Source: Bubalus kerabau
Lineage: Eukaryota; Chordata; Mammalia; Artiodactyla; Bovidae
Assembly: GCF_029407905.1 (NCBI RefSeq)
Contig: NC_073624.1
Location: forward strand, 1,996,501 to 2,060,500
DNA: 64,000 bases
Direction: 5' to 3'
The notes beneath the pieces are model-generated. The model was not told where the DNA came from. It was given only the letters and a program-made list of their open reading frames with translations, and did not search any database. A program made the position numbers and the translations under genes. This document shows positions 21,557-33,191 of the stretch, in pieces. Position 1 is the first letter of the stretch, and each line of letters starts with the position of its first letter.

Positions 21557-22850
21557 AAGGTGGTGAGTCAGGAATGCTGAGACGGGACCCAACCAGAGAG
21601 CTGCCCTCAGCACTCCCCTCACCCTCTGCTTCTAGGTCAAGCTTCTGCCATGACGGACGCAGACACTCAAGGTCAGGGAGGCCTGGGAGCTCCCAGGATG
21701 GGCCTGGGGGACGCAGCAGTCGGGGTGCCCTGAGGATCTTGGAACCTTGCTGTATCTTGAAGATGCTGAGAAATGGCTTAGAAGGAGGAGGGTGGGAGAG
21801 GGCAGGGGGCACCCTGAGGAACGGGTCCTCAGGGAGTAGAGACGTGGAAGTCTGCACAGAAGGAAAGCTGGAACCAGAGTCAGATGGCACCGGGGAGCAG
21901 ATGGAGGCCGTGCCGTGGTAACGAGAGCATCTACCCTGGGCCTGTGCTGGCCATGGTTCAAGCCCCTCTGTTAGAGTCGCTGACCCCAGCACTGTGATGC
22001 AGGGAGGCCGCTGCCCTGATTACTGAGGCTCAGGGCCACCCTGCGGCATGCCAGACTCAGTCCAGGCACCAGCAGAGCCGGGGTCGGAGCTGAGTGCTTC
22101 CTACCCTCCAGAACGTAGGGAACTTCTGGGGACGCAGCTGGGACAGGAATGGGATGTTTCACAACTCTCGGCCCAGCTCCCCTGAGTCTGTCTTCCCGTG
22201 TGGCCCCATGTCACTGGTGGGACCACCAACCTCAGCCTGGAAACCACTCTGGGGTCTTTTCCCCGCACCGGCCCCTCCTTCCCAGCCCAGGGACCACCAG
22301 GCTCTGCTTCGCGTCTCCGAGCCCTTCCAGCCACCGCCTGATCCTGGCTTTGTTGCTTCAGTCTGCGTTCCCGTGAAAGCCCGACGGCGCTGGCTCCATC
22401 CCAGGGGCTCCTCTAAGGGTGACACAAATCAGTCCACGCGTGGAGCCTGGCACAGGGCACCCTCTCACGCAGCGTTCCGTGCCAGGGTGGACTTCCATGT
22501 GTCCCCTCTGCCCGTTCATCTCCTTCTGTCCCTCCACGAGCTTGTGTTCCCAGCCCCTCTTGTGATCAGTGGGCCGTGCGATTGGGTGCCGGCCCCTTCC
22601 TGACACTCTGCGATCTGCGCTCCTTCCTTTTTTGCCATTTTGACAGCCAGTTGAAGAGAACGCAATGGAGAACATTGAGACCCTAGGATGCTGGTTCTCA
22701 AGAAAATAGGGGGCTGCACCCACGGGTGTCTGCATGGAGACCTGCCAGCCATCCCCGCTGGCCTACTGGGGACCGGGGCAGGACGGACCAGCTGTATTAT
22801 GAGACGGCATCAGTAGCGGCATCATCATCATCACTCTTTTTACATTTTCA
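21557..22850. other. GC-rich unassigned sequence
   Basis: No repeat recognised. Frames of 110-230 codons on both strands overlap and lack domains. 22800-22850 is AT-richer. Confidence 0.35.
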
Positions 22851-22987
22851 GTTCAGTTCAGTTCGGTTTAGTCGCTCAGTCGTGTCTGACTCTTTGCGAC
22901 CCCATGAATCGCACCACGCCAGGCCTCCCTGTCCATCACCGTCTCCTGGAGTTCACTCAAACTCACATCCATCGAGTCCGTGATGTA
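22851..22987 (-). mobile_element. BovB 3' end, reverse, 135 bp
   Basis: It starts with the tail 'cagttcagttcagttcggtt', then 'gtcgctcagtcgtgtctgac', and ends in 'ctcacatccatcgagtccgt'. This is more than a Bov-A body, because it extends into BovB coding sequence. Confidence 0.85.
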
Positions 22988-23467
22988 AGCATTTATTTCT
23001 TTCATTAGAAAAAAAGCAATACATTAAAATGAAATACATATATATTTGCAAGAAGTTTGGATTTTGCATTGAGGTCCTCAAGGATAATGGAAAAAAGATA
23101 ATTGAGAGAAAAGAGCAATGATCTTACTTTTCTATAAATACAGTAATTCCAGTTATGTTAGAATTAATGATCAATATGAAACTCTTCAATAGCAACTTTG
23201 CCAAAAACCAACTGACAGAATGCGTGTGGGTCTATGCCTGCTCTCTGTTCTGTTTTTTCATCTATGGGTCTCTGCCTCAGCCTAAATCACATTGTCCTGA
23301 TGACTGTAGCTTTATACTAAATTTTGAAATAAGATAGTATAAAAATCCTCCAAATGTGTTATTTTTTTTTTTAAATTTCACCAGCTACATAGACCTTTAT
23401 ATTTCTACATACAGTTTGGCTTCAGCCTGTCCATTTCTGTTTAAAATATTGATTGTAATTACTTTAT

Positions 23468-23586
23468 TTTTTATTTGGCTGCACAGCACAGCCTGTGGGA
23501 TCTTTGTTCCCCAGCCGGGGATTGAACTCAGGATGTCAGCAATGAAAGCCCAGAATCACTGGTCCTCCAGGGAATTCCCAGCTGGG
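23468..23586 (-). mobile_element. CHR-type SINE, reverse, with 10-bp target duplication
   Basis: Antisense tRNA-SINE wording 'cagcacagcctgtgggatct' and 'ccagccggggattgaactca', ending 'ctccagggaa'. 'attactttat' at 23458-23467 is repeated exactly at 23587-23596, showing insertion into the L1. Confidence 0.82.
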
Positions 23587-24544
23587 ATTACTTTATATTT
23601 ATAGATCAACAAGAGGAAATTTCCATTTTAACAATGTTTGCTGATTTTTATAGATATGATATCACTAAGGATTTTAATTTGACTTAGTTTTCATCAGATA
23701 AACTCTGTAGGATTTGATTCGATTGAAATTTTTGTGACGAGTTTATGGGTCTGCATCAGGTCTATGTTGGTGAATGTGTTCTGCACACTTGAGAGGGGAG
23801 TGTGCTTTGCTGTTGCTGGGTGCAGACCCTACAAATGTCAAGCGGGTTTGGGGTGATCGTCCTGCTCAGGCCTTCTCCGTCTTCACCGTCTGTTCTGTTT
23901 TACTCTATCAGTTGCTGAGAGAAGGTGTTAGTCTCCAACCTTTGCCATGGAGCATTCTGTCCATTTTTGCCTCACTTATTTTGAAGATCTGGCATTAGAG
24001 GCATGCACATCAGATTTTGGTTTCCGTTTTTTAAAGTCTTAATGAATGTTTCCTGTTTCCAGTATGAAACAAGCCTCTTCATTCCTATAACATCCCCTCT
24101 TTTGAAGTCTGCCCTGCCTGATATGAATGTTGTTGCACAGGGATCTCTTGCTCATTGCTTGCGTGTCAGGCCTTCTGCCGTCCTTCTTCACCCTGTCTGT
24201 GTCTTTTCATTTGGAGCGTCCCTCTTGTAGGCCGCCTGTGCGTGTCTTGCCTGTTTATCTGGTCTGGCAGACTATGATTGGTTCTTTGGTCCATTTACAT
24301 TTAATGTAGCTGTAAACGTGTTTGGCTGTGTGCGCCGTCTTGCTATTGCTCTCTGTCTCCCCCTGCTCTCTGCTTCTTGTTCCCTTCTTTCCTGTTTTAT
24401 TTGGTTTTAGTCAAATATACATTTATTTCTGTATTCTATTCTATGCCCTCAATTGGCTTTCTGTCATACCTGTTTTTTCTCTCTTACTGCTTGCTCTAGA
24501 GATTGCAATACTCATTTTTAATTTATCTTAATTTATCTGAGTTA

Positions 24545-24675
24545 ACGGAGAAGGCAATGGCACCCCACTCCAGTACTCTTGCCTGGAGAATCCCAGGGAC
24601 AGGGCAGCCTGGTGGGCTGCCGTCTATGGGGTCGCACAGAGTCGGACATGACTGAAGCGACTCAGCAGCAGCAGC
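24545..24675 (+). mobile_element. Bov-A (Bov-A2-type half) SINE, forward
   Basis: Body 'ggagaaggcaatggcacccc' to 'gtcggacatgactgaagcga' with a (cag)n tail at about 24663-24675. Flanks 'atctgagttaa' (24534-24544) and 'atctgaactaa' (24676-24686) fit an 11-bp target duplication with two changes. Confidence 0.9.
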
Positions 24676-24788
24676 ATCTGAACTAAAGTATGCAAGAGCC
24701 TTCTGTTCAGCCTTCCTGCCTATTGTGTTCTTATTGTTGTATATATTATTTGCATATATGATATAAACATCAAAATAGATCATTTTAT

Positions 24789-25119
24789 GTCCCTTGGACT
24801 ACAAGGAGATCAAACCAGTCAATCCTAAAGGAAATCAGTCCTGAATATTCATTGGAAAGACTGATGCTGAGGCTGAAGCTCCAACCCTTTGGCCACCTGA
24901 TGTGAAGAGCTGACTCATTGGAAAAGACCCTGATGCTGGGAAAGATTGAAGGCAGGAGGAGAAGGGGACAACAGAGGATGAGATGGTTGTATGGCATCAC
25001 CGACTCAGTGGACATGAGTTGAGTAGGTTCCCGGAGTTGGTGATGGACAGGGGAGCCTGGCGTGTTGTAGTCCATGGAGTCACAAAGAGTCAAACACGAC
25101 TGAGCGGCTGAACTGAACT
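24789..25119 (+). mobile_element. BovB 3' fragment, forward
   Basis: It runs from 'gtcccttggactacaaggag' to 'caaacacgactgagcggctg' plus a gaactgaact tail. It is 5'-truncated in the C-terminal coding part and frameshifted. No clear target duplication seen. Confidence 0.88.
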
Positions 25120-25380
25120 ATTGTTAAAATGGTTGTCTTTATAATTATCTAGATACTTATCTTTACAATTGGTCTAAAGTTTATAACAGATTTATAGATG
25201 GGAAGGTTAGTCCAGCATCATGTCCTTCATCATTACCAGAAGCCAGAAGTCATATAATCTGCTCTAGTATGAGTCACCTTACAGCGTAGATATACTTTTC
25301 TGTGAGTCATTGAATTTCCCCAATAGTCACATTTCTGCTTCTGAAGGGCAACTACACCAGCTTGAACAATGTAGTCACAG
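25120..25380. other. Unassigned AT-rich sequence
   Basis: Possibly more diverged L1. No gene. Confidence 0.3.
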
Positions 25381-25780
25381 CCTTTTTTTAAAACAACTTT
25401 GTTGAGATATGACAAAAAGATCACTCCTTTAAAATCTACAGTTCAGTGGATTTTAGTAAATTTTCAGAGTATGTAACCATCACCACTACCTCCTTTAGAG
25501 CATTCTCATCACCTCCAAAGGGAATGCTGTGCCCATTGGCCATCGCTCTGCCTTCTCACCCAACCCCAACCCACGGCAACCACTGTGTCTACTCTCTGTG
25601 CGCATCTGCGTCTTCTGGACATTTTGTATAATTAGAGTTATATGCTATGCGACCTTTGGTGACTGTCTTCTTTACTTAGCATAATGTGTTCAAGATTCAT
25701 CCATGTTGTATTCATAACGAGCATCACTACTTCACTCCTTTTCATGGCCAAGTGCTAGTCCATTGCATGGACTTCATCTG
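25381..25780 (-). mobile_element. Old L1 3' end, antisense
   Basis: 'aactttgttgagatatgaca', 'aattttcagagtatgtaacc', 'cacggcaaccactgtgtcta', 'tttacttagcataatgtg' and 'gattcatccatgttgta' follow the L1M 3' UTR/ORF2 end in antisense order. The same region of another copy is at 39.97-40.36 kb. Confidence 0.78.
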
Positions 25781-26970
25781 ATCCAGGGAGCATCAGCAGA
25801 CCCACATATATGATCACCTGCTCTGGTAGCTCTTCCAACCCAGCTCTTAGGTGTAATAAAGCGGCTGCTTCTGTTCCAGCCATCTGAATTCCAAACCTCT
25901 CCCTAACTTGAATCACAACGAGGGTGAGGATAATAGAGTGTGTCTGATAAGACTCATCTCTGTGACATGAAGGAAAGATGGCGTCATGATAGCATCAATC
26001 ACATCTGAAAGATGGGCTCTTGGGCTCACGTTACAATCTCCACAGTAATTTTATATATGGTGGAAATAATTTTTACTGAAATTGCTTTAGTGGACTTGAC
26101 TCTGAAAAGGAAAGATTACAGGCACATTAAGAAACACCCCATTTAATTGTGTTAATGCAATTTTAAAATTCAGCTCATGGATTTATAGCTCCCTGAAGGG
26201 TGAGAAAGGTAAAGGAATCATGAGCCTAGACATGGCAAATTTATTCTGCAGAATAACGCTGGTTTCCTTCCACTGGAAAATCAAAGCTAAGGTCACATTG
26301 ATGTGCTTGGAGCCGGGGTGGCAAGTGTCGATTATCAAAGTGTGTCACAAAACTGAGATAATTTGGTGCCGATCCGCACAGCCTAGAAAGGAAAAGATAT
26401 TGATTTGTAGAACAGTCAATATTTTCTCCCTATAAAGGAAGAGGAATTGAGCCAATTGTAAATAAATTCTCACACCTCTCAAAGAAGCCACGGGAAGATG
26501 GGTCATCTGAGTTTGATGTGTTAGTCATGGGAGGGTGGGAGCGGAGCATGACAGCTGTGTTTCTGCTGGACACAGCAAAGGACTTGGACCTGGCTATGGA
26601 CATCACTGTGTTGGGACCAGGTGACCCTGCAGGTGACCCAGGTGGAGGTCTGAACTTGTCCCTTGGCCAAGAGCAAATGGGTGCAAAAATCTCAAAAGGG
26701 CAGAGGCAAGACTGGCCTGGGTGGGCTCGTTCCTTCCCGCTCTGACCACTAGCACTCAGCACCTGTGGACAACATCCTATGGAGAGGCTACAACCTGAGT
26801 CCTCACGTGTGATGGACCAAAGTCCTTATGTTCCTGAGGACATTCTATCTTTGGGCCAAGAGTGGAAGAACTGGAGTGCAGGCTGCTAGTGCCCTTCTCT
26901 GGTTAAACCTCCCAACACAACAAATTAACAGGTCTCTTTTCTCTCTTTTTTGTTCCACAGCGGAATTCAC
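25781..26970. other. Repeat-free block with possible conserved element
   Basis: No transposon wording found. 26040-26480 is AT-rich, with homeobox-type cores ('taattgtgttaatgcaattt' near 26155). 26480-26760 is GC-richer with short opposing frames. See findings for the regulatory-element suggestion. Confidence 0.35.
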
Positions 26971-27350
26971 TTTGTTCTTATTGCTAGATTTAATTTTTTA
27001 GGGGAAAGACTTTATTGATGCCCTAACACTGAAGATGTATAAATGTAGTTTCCAAAATTTTATCCTGAGGGTTTCTTTTTTCATTTTAATTTATTTTTCT
27101 GTATGGTGTGGAGGGAGAGCTCAGCTTTATTTCCTTCTATTTGGGTGATAAACCATCATTTTTATACCGATTTAAAGGATTTTCTTGGTTTCATATTAAA
27201 TTCCTCAAAATATTGTGTTCTATTTCTGAATATCCTTCTAGCCCACTCACCTCTCTGTGCGCCTATATTTAGGCCACTTCGGAATTTTGGTGGTAACGAT
27301 GGCTTTGTAGCAAGCATCTGGTAGGTGGAGGACTTTCTCGTTATTTTTTT
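26971..27350 (-). mobile_element. Degenerate antisense L1
   Basis: 'ttttctgtatggtgtggagg', 'tttccttctatttgggtgat' and 'aacgatggctttgtagcaag' resemble antisense L1M reverse-transcriptase downstream sequence. Heavily diverged. Confidence 0.5.
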
Positions 27351-27645
27351 TGTCATTTGTCTCTTAGCTAGCTTTGAATGTTTATTGTGCCGTGTGATCT
27401 TTGTAATTACTGTATTCTAATTTTTTTTTAAGAGAGTTTGAAATACATTCACATTCATTCTTGTTATCATTCTTTCTCCACCGTTTATGGGTTCTCACCA
27501 GGTTCCAGGCCTGCGTCAGACACCGGGGTTCAGGTCGAGAGGGGACAGATGGCCCTGGTAACGCTCACATCACAGCTGGAAAGAAAAATAGCCAGGGAGA
27601 TGAGGATAAGGTGCATCGTGTTAAAATTCCGAGAGCAGTAAAGCA

Positions 27646-27690
27646 GGGGCAAGGGGGTGAGGGGGAGGTGGGGGAGGGGGCAAGGGGGTG
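27646..27690 (+). repeat. G-run tract (potential G-quadruplex)
   Basis: At least seven runs of four or more G within about 45 bp, with 'ggggcaagggggtga' appearing twice (27646 and about 27677). Confidence 0.8.
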
Positions 27691-27812
27691 AGGTCATCCT
27701 TTGTCCTCAGCCCTAAAGATGGTCCTAAACTCCAGAAAGGAGGGGCCTCATCAAGGGCCACAGAGCACACTCGGCCCCCTGGTTTGACAACCACAAATTA
27801 GGGTGAGCAGGT

Positions 27813-28244
27813 GTGTTATTTACCAGGGCTGCTGAAACAAAACACCACGAACGGGCAGCTTAGAACAACAAAATGTCTTATCCCATGGTTCCGGGGGCTA
27901 GAAATCCAAACTCCAGGTATTGGGAGGCCCCCATGCCCTCCAAAACCCTAGGGGGTAGGGTCCTTCCTGCCTCCTCCCAGCCTCCACGCTGCCAACAATT
28001 GTGGATGCGTTTCAGCTCATAGACGCATCCCTGCCGTTCTCCATCCTCACCTTCTTCCCTGTCTGTGTCCAAATTCCCTTTTCTCAGGGCACAGTCCTAG
28101 GGGATTAGGGTTCACCCTCATGATCCCAGTGTAGCTTGGTTTCCCTTGTAAAGTTTTGGTTTCCAAATGAGGCACGTTCAGCAGTGCCTGGGGTCAGGAC
28201 TCCAGCATACCTTTTGGGGACACAAAATTTGATCCCTAACAGCA
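27813..28244 (-). repeat. MLT1-type LTR, reverse
   Basis: Antisense MLT1 wording: 'ccagggctgctgaaacaaaa', 'agcttagaacaacaaaatgt', 'aggggattagggttcaccct', 'tccaaatgaggcacgttcag', 'ggacacaaaatttgatccct'. The third MLT1 in the window. Confidence 0.75.
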
Positions 28245-29159
28245 GGGTTTTGTTGGGCATGCAGAATTCATCTGCTTTTCAAATATAGAATCTGTGTCAA
28301 ATGTGTAAAATGATAGGAAGGTCCCTGCTCACCTGCCGGAGGTCTGTGCATCCCAGGCTGCCTTGTTCCGTCTCAAGGTCAGTGCCACGGTCTGCAGAGG
28401 CCAAGCCTGCAAACTCCAGGCGCCTCCCGCCACGTCCCCATAAGGACACCCCAGGCCCGCTGTCCATGCACGTCCACACATTCAGGAAAGTTATTTTCCC
28501 TTTCTACCTTCATTGGATTTATCATGTTCTTTCTCTCATTTTTCAGGAGGACACAGCAGTCATTAATTTTAATGTTTTTCCTTTGTCGAACTTGTTCACG
28601 TGAAGGTACAAATTGCCTCCCAAGTCCTGCGGTAGCAGCGCCACGCAGGTCGTGATAAGCCGGACTTTCATTACTCTTGTAGCTTCGAGTATGTTCTCCT
28701 TTCCACTCACATATTTCCCTTCACCCACAAATCATTTGGCAAAGCATTTTTATCGAACTGCCGTCAGCGACGATGATCTGCCTGATACTGATCTTCTCGT
28801 AGCATTGAGACTTCGCAGGGATGGGGACATGGGCGAGGTTTGTGAGTTCCGTGGCTCCGGGAGGCAAGGCCGTGTCACTGGGCTGTGGAAGCTGCGGCTC
28901 AGTCCTGTTTTCCAACAGCATCCTTATTATGATGCCCTTCCAGGCTTCTGTGTCAGGGGCTTGGCAGAGTCTTCTGGAAAGGGCAGACAGTGGTATTTCC
29001 AGCTCCCTGTCCCTGTGGTCCAATTACCCCTTTCTTTCATTGTAGCTTGAAAGCAGCCATGGGCAACACCGTCTAAATGAGGGTATTGTGCGCCAATAAA
29101 ACTTTATTAACCACAACAGACTGCTCTGTGTCCTTAAAGATGTTCCGTCTGCTTGATCT
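28245..29159. other. Unassigned, probably old diverged repeats
   Basis: 28520-28740 is loosely antisense-L1-like. 29060-29110 ('ccaataaaactttattaacc') looks like the edge of a dispersed mammalian DNA-transposon or LTR repeat. Nothing firm, and no gene. The 145-codon frame at 28613-29050 has no recognisable domain. Confidence 0.3.
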
Positions 29160-30060
29160 GTTACCTGGCTAGCGATGCATTCAAATCAACCATGGTGGGT
29201 TGTGCATGTTTCAAAATTTCCTGTAACTCCACGTGGATCTGCTGTGTCTCTTTCAAGGCGATATTATTAAGTGCATAGTGATTCGGGTTTATTGTCTTAT
29301 TCTCCTGAATCAATCCTTCAATCATTGTCAGGCAGCCCTCTTTATTCACAATGATACTTTTAGCCCTAAGGTTTCTTTTATGTAGTATCAATACACTTAC
29401 TCTAGTTACCTGGGCTGTGTTCCTGATTTTTATTTGTGGTCTGGTGTGGATTGTTTCTGTTCCCACTCTGTCAGTTTTTCATTGTCCCAAGAACCTTTCA
29501 GACACTTGTGAACAGCATGTGTGGACCCTGGCTTTGCTTTTTCCCTTAGGACTTTATATTAGGAGGGCTTCCCTCATAGCTCCGTTGGTAAAGAATCCCC
29601 TGCAATGTAGGAGACCCTGGTTTGATTCTGGGGTTGGGAAGATCCGCTGGAGAAGGGATAGGCTACCCACTCAGGTATTCTTGGGCTTTCCTTATGGCTC
29701 AGCTGGTAAAGACTCCGCCTGCGGTGCAGAACACCTGGTTTGATCCCTGGGTCGGGAAGATCCCCTGGAGAAGGGAAAGGCTCAACTCCAGTATTCTGGC
29801 CTGGAAAATTCCATGGGGTCGCAAGGAGTCAGACATGATGGAGCGACTTTGACTTATACTGGGAGCTGACCCTTCCGCATGAATATAAGTGGCTGACATA
29901 TTGGGGTTCATACTTACCTTTCTAGTCTCTGCTTCCTGGTTGCCATGGTTTTATTTAGTTTCTTAATTTTATTTATTTTCCTTGTGTTGGTTTTATTGAG
30001 TTGCCTCATTTCCTTCCTTTTTGTTTGTGATTTAAATGTAATACATTTTATTTTATTTTT
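29160..30060 (-). mobile_element. Antisense old L1, split by a Bov-tA
   Basis: 'gctgtgtctctttcaaggcg', 'tttattgtcttattctcctg' and 'ctttattcacaatgatactt' match antisense old L1 ORF2 wording. The sequence resumes right of the SINE and becomes T-rich to 30060. Confidence 0.5.
29565..29857 (+). mobile_element. Bov-tA SINE with duplicated tRNA head, forward
   Basis: Two successive tRNA-like heads, 'gcttccctcatagctccgtt' (29567) and 'gctttccttatggctcagct' (29685), each followed by 'gggaagatcc'. One 3' body ends 'gtcagacatgatggagcgac'. It has the same head-doubling plan as the reverse copy at 34.8-35.1 kb. Flanking 'actttatattagga' / 'acttatactggga' may be a decayed target duplication. Confidence 0.85.
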
Positions 30061-30378
30061 AACTGATGGTTATCCTTAACACTTCACCACTTCTGGGCTT
30101 AGTAAAGTCAAAGTTGAGCAGCGTCCCCTCCCTCCTCCAAAAGTACAGGGGTGTACACAGCCGTGACGGTGGCCCAGCGCCCCATCTCTCACCGTTGGTG
30201 CTAATTGTCTTTGTCACACCTGGTGTGTTTGTGTGTTTCCATTTTGTTTTAGAAGGTCCCTGAGCTGAGGCCACCATGCACCAATGCCTTTTAACCTGGT
30301 TTCCCATAGATGGTTAGAGCTCCTCTTAGGAATGGGTGCTAACGCCTCCCTCATATCTGTGGTCACAGAGGCCAGTGA
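30061..30378. other. Unassigned sequence
   Basis: No gene or repeat recognised. Confidence 0.35.
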
Positions 30379-30590
30379 TCAGCCTCGGTCAGATTCAGTT
30401 CAGTTCAGTTGCTCAGTCATGTCTGAATCTTTGCAACCCCATGGACTGCAGCACCCCAGGCCTGCCTGTCCATCACCAACTCCCGGAGCTTGCTCAAACT
30501 CATGGCCATGAATGGAGAAGGGAATGGCAAACCACTTCAGTATTCTTGGTTTGAGAACCCCATGAAGGGTATGACAAAGTACTCAGCCTC
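30379..30590 (-). mobile_element. Rearranged BovB: 3' end plus inverted 5' leader segment
   Basis: 30387-30506 is the BovB 3' terminus in reverse, from its gaactgaa tail to 'gctcaaactcatggccatga'. Directly attached, 30508-30582 is the BovB 5' leader in forward orientation ('ggagaagggaatggcaaacc' to 'gaaccccatgaagggt'). The whole is bracketed by a perfect 8-bp duplication 'tcagcctc' (30379-30386, 30583-30590), so it entered as one piece. About 2.8 kb of BovB between the two segments is missing. Confidence 0.85.
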
Positions 30591-33191
30591 CATGCCTGTA
30601 AATGGAGCTTCGAGGGGAGGAGGGCGGAACTTGAGGGGAGGGGCGTTGGGTCTAGAAGCCCCCTCCCCTCCATGCCTGCTGCCTGCTCCATCTCATGCAC
30701 ATCCTCAGGGCGCTTTATTTTTTATTCCTGGCTACTTGCCCTGGAAATATTACAAAACATCTTCATGTTTTCCTTCTTAGTGGATTAGCCTCAAAAATAT
30801 AATCCTGTTCCTAGGAAACATCTTTTTTGCTCTGCGTTGCAGACACTGTAGATTCCTACGCAGGATGTTCCACTCTCCTCTGTTCCATCTCGGAAACTGC
30901 TGTCTGCTCGCAGGGCTGGTGCGTGACTCGACTCCCGGGACGACGCCTGGGGCGGACACGTGTGGCCTGGTGATGCTGTGCTGCGCGCTGTGTCCAGTCT
31001 GCCTCCCATCTTCCTCCCATGTGCAGCTGCTCCCGTACCAGTGGAATCACCGAGGAACTTCAGTAAACGCCTCTCCATCCCCTCCACGTGATGGACTCGA
31101 GTCCCCATCCACCAGCTCCAATTCCCTTCCCTTTTTGGGGTCGACCCTGCTCCCCTTGCTCCCATGGCTGAGTGTCCCATGACAGCCAGACCTCCCCTCC
31201 CTGGCGAGACGGCCAAGGTGGTTGCCCGAGTCCCCTGGGCGGAGCAGGATGAGCAATCTGCCGGGACGAGGCCACACCCCTGTTCCAGTGCATGTCTCCT
31301 GCTTCAGGTGGTTCGCCCTCTCAGGCCACCACTGACTCATCTTTGCAAGGGGACAGATCAAGCCAGGCCAAAGTGGTTTTGCTTTTACAGGAAGGTTACA
31401 GGCTCCAGTAGAAGCAGACAGCAGGAGCTTCCAAGTGAGTGCAGTCCTCTCCTCTGCTTCCTTCTGGGGGTGAGGCCTGGCAGATGAGGGTGGGTCCAGC
31501 CCCACCCCAGTGTTGGCGGAGCCCCGCCATCCCCATGCCGGAGCCCCACTGCCCACAGGCCCACGGCCTGATGACACAGCTCCACGAGCCATCCCTCTCT
31601 CCCAGGAAGCTTGTGGGAAGTGGCCCATCTCCCCAGCTTGCCTTCTGAAGTCCCCGCGAGCTGACACAGGCTGTGGATGGGCTCCTCTTGCTCTGTCAAC
31701 ATTTGTGGAGATCTTTCTGATTTTTGAGTTTGCCTGTGGATACCCACAGACAGACACCCTCGGGAGGTGGTGGGCAGAGGGGAGGCCTGTTTGCTCTCAG
31801 GCCAGGCAACCTCTCCACTCCGCTGCTGTAATTAGATGTGAAAGAAAACGATGATGTGACATTTTCCATTTGAGCCCCATCGGAAAGATGGTGAGCCAAG
31901 CACTTTGATGTCAGGGATGAAACGCAGGGTGGAAATGCAAATTTCAGGAAAGTGTGATTTGTAGTGGGGGATGCATCTCTCCCCACGTCTCGGCCCTGTG
32001 GGTCTCAGAAGGATGTCTGTGGGGAGGGGAGCTGTGGACCATGCTGCCTCCTCCACAGGGGGGCCCTGGGCTCCCTGCCTGACTTGCATCTCCCTACCTG
32101 GTGGGGCATCACTTGTCCCAGCCTGGGGATCCCTGGTACCCTCCTGGATGCTCATCTCACCCCCTTATAATCACAATTGCCCTGTTTTTTTGCTCCACTC
32201 TGTGGTCAACAAAGTGCCCTTCCAGCCACGGCTCCATCAGGAGACAAGGAAGGATGTTTGCCCACCTCCCTCCTAGTTGAGGCTTTGTGGCACCTTCAGA
32301 AATTGATCCAATCCAGTCCCCTGTCTGCCCTGTACCCATGCCATCTGCCAGTCACACTCCATGTTTCCCCCAGGGGCAGACTGAGCAGGTAGATGGCTGC
32401 GGCCAATGGGACTATCTCAGTCGGGACTTGCACTGAAGGGTGATTCCGTCTGGACCTGCCTGTCCTCAGTCCTCTGCTCCAACATAAGAGCATCCTGGGC
32501 TGAGGGCCACCCTGGAGGATGAGGGGCTCGGGGGCAGAGTCCCCTGAAAGGCCAGGCCAGGCTTGGGTGACTCATCCTGGTGAGAAATTGTCAGGGTGTG
32601 CTGTTCTCCCGGGAGTGCGGAGTTTATTGTTCCCCAGGCAGGTCTCAGAATGGGCATGGGTTTGTCTGGTCCCTGTCCTTTCTACTCTGTTCTGGGAATG
32701 CAACCTGATTTAAATGTCAGTCATACACAGAGAGGAAAGAGACCAAGGGGGATCAGTGGCATCTGTCAAGCTCCAGCTTTCTCAGAGTCTGCCTCATGTT
32801 TCCTTTTTGTTCGGGGACACGTTCAAATTCAAGAGGCAGGAGACCGAGCTGGGGGAGGGCCAGTGCTGAAGCTCCTGGATGGGCGTGAAGGTCACAGTGC
32901 CGTCGGGGGTGAGGGCACGTGTGTCATCAGGAAACAACCTTGGAGAGTCTCGGGCAGCATCGCCCACAGCTGCACACACGCCAGTGAGCCAGTGTTCTCC
33001 TTGCCCCGCACACACTCATGGGAGAGGCACACATGCATTCACGCCTCCGCCATGACGCGTGGACCCGCGTGTCTTAGCAGTGCTCTTGACAATTATAAAA
33101 CCAGGAAACCACGCACTCTCATCCTCCGTAGACATGATGGGGTCGTACAACGGCGTGCAGCAGAGCCGTGAGAACTCAACCACATCTGCGT
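30591..33191. other. GC-rich repeat-poor block, no gene confirmed
   Basis: 2.6 kb without clear transposons. The longest frames are on the minus strand (31047-31757, 236 codons; 30791-31216, 141 codons) and overlap plus-strand frames. No recognisable domain in any. An octamer motif 'atgcaaat' lies at 31935-31942 in a locally AT-rich island. Confidence 0.35.

Larger units (their letters stand above)
23110..24788 (-). mobile_element. Antisense L1 mosaic, interrupted by SINEs
   Basis: Continuous antisense L1 wording: 'gtgtgggtctatgcctgctc', 'gactgtagctttatactaaa', then after the CHR SINE 'tgcatcaggtctatgttgg', 'tttgaagtctgccctgcctg', 'ctcttgtaggccgcctgtgc' and 'ggtccatttacatttaatgt'. It is interrupted at 23468-23586 by a CHR SINE and at 24545-24675 by a Bov-A, and abuts a BovB at 24789. 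No frame survives. Confidence 0.7.

Noticed and set aside
21303..21992. 229-codon minus-strand and 192-codon plus-strand frames over the 82-bp duplication
   Set aside because: The duplication is not a multiple of three, so the same DNA is read in different frames in the two copies. That argues against coding use.
31047..31757. 236-codon minus-strand frame
   Set aside because: No domain, low-complexity composition, overlapping plus-strand frames of similar length. No start or splice support.
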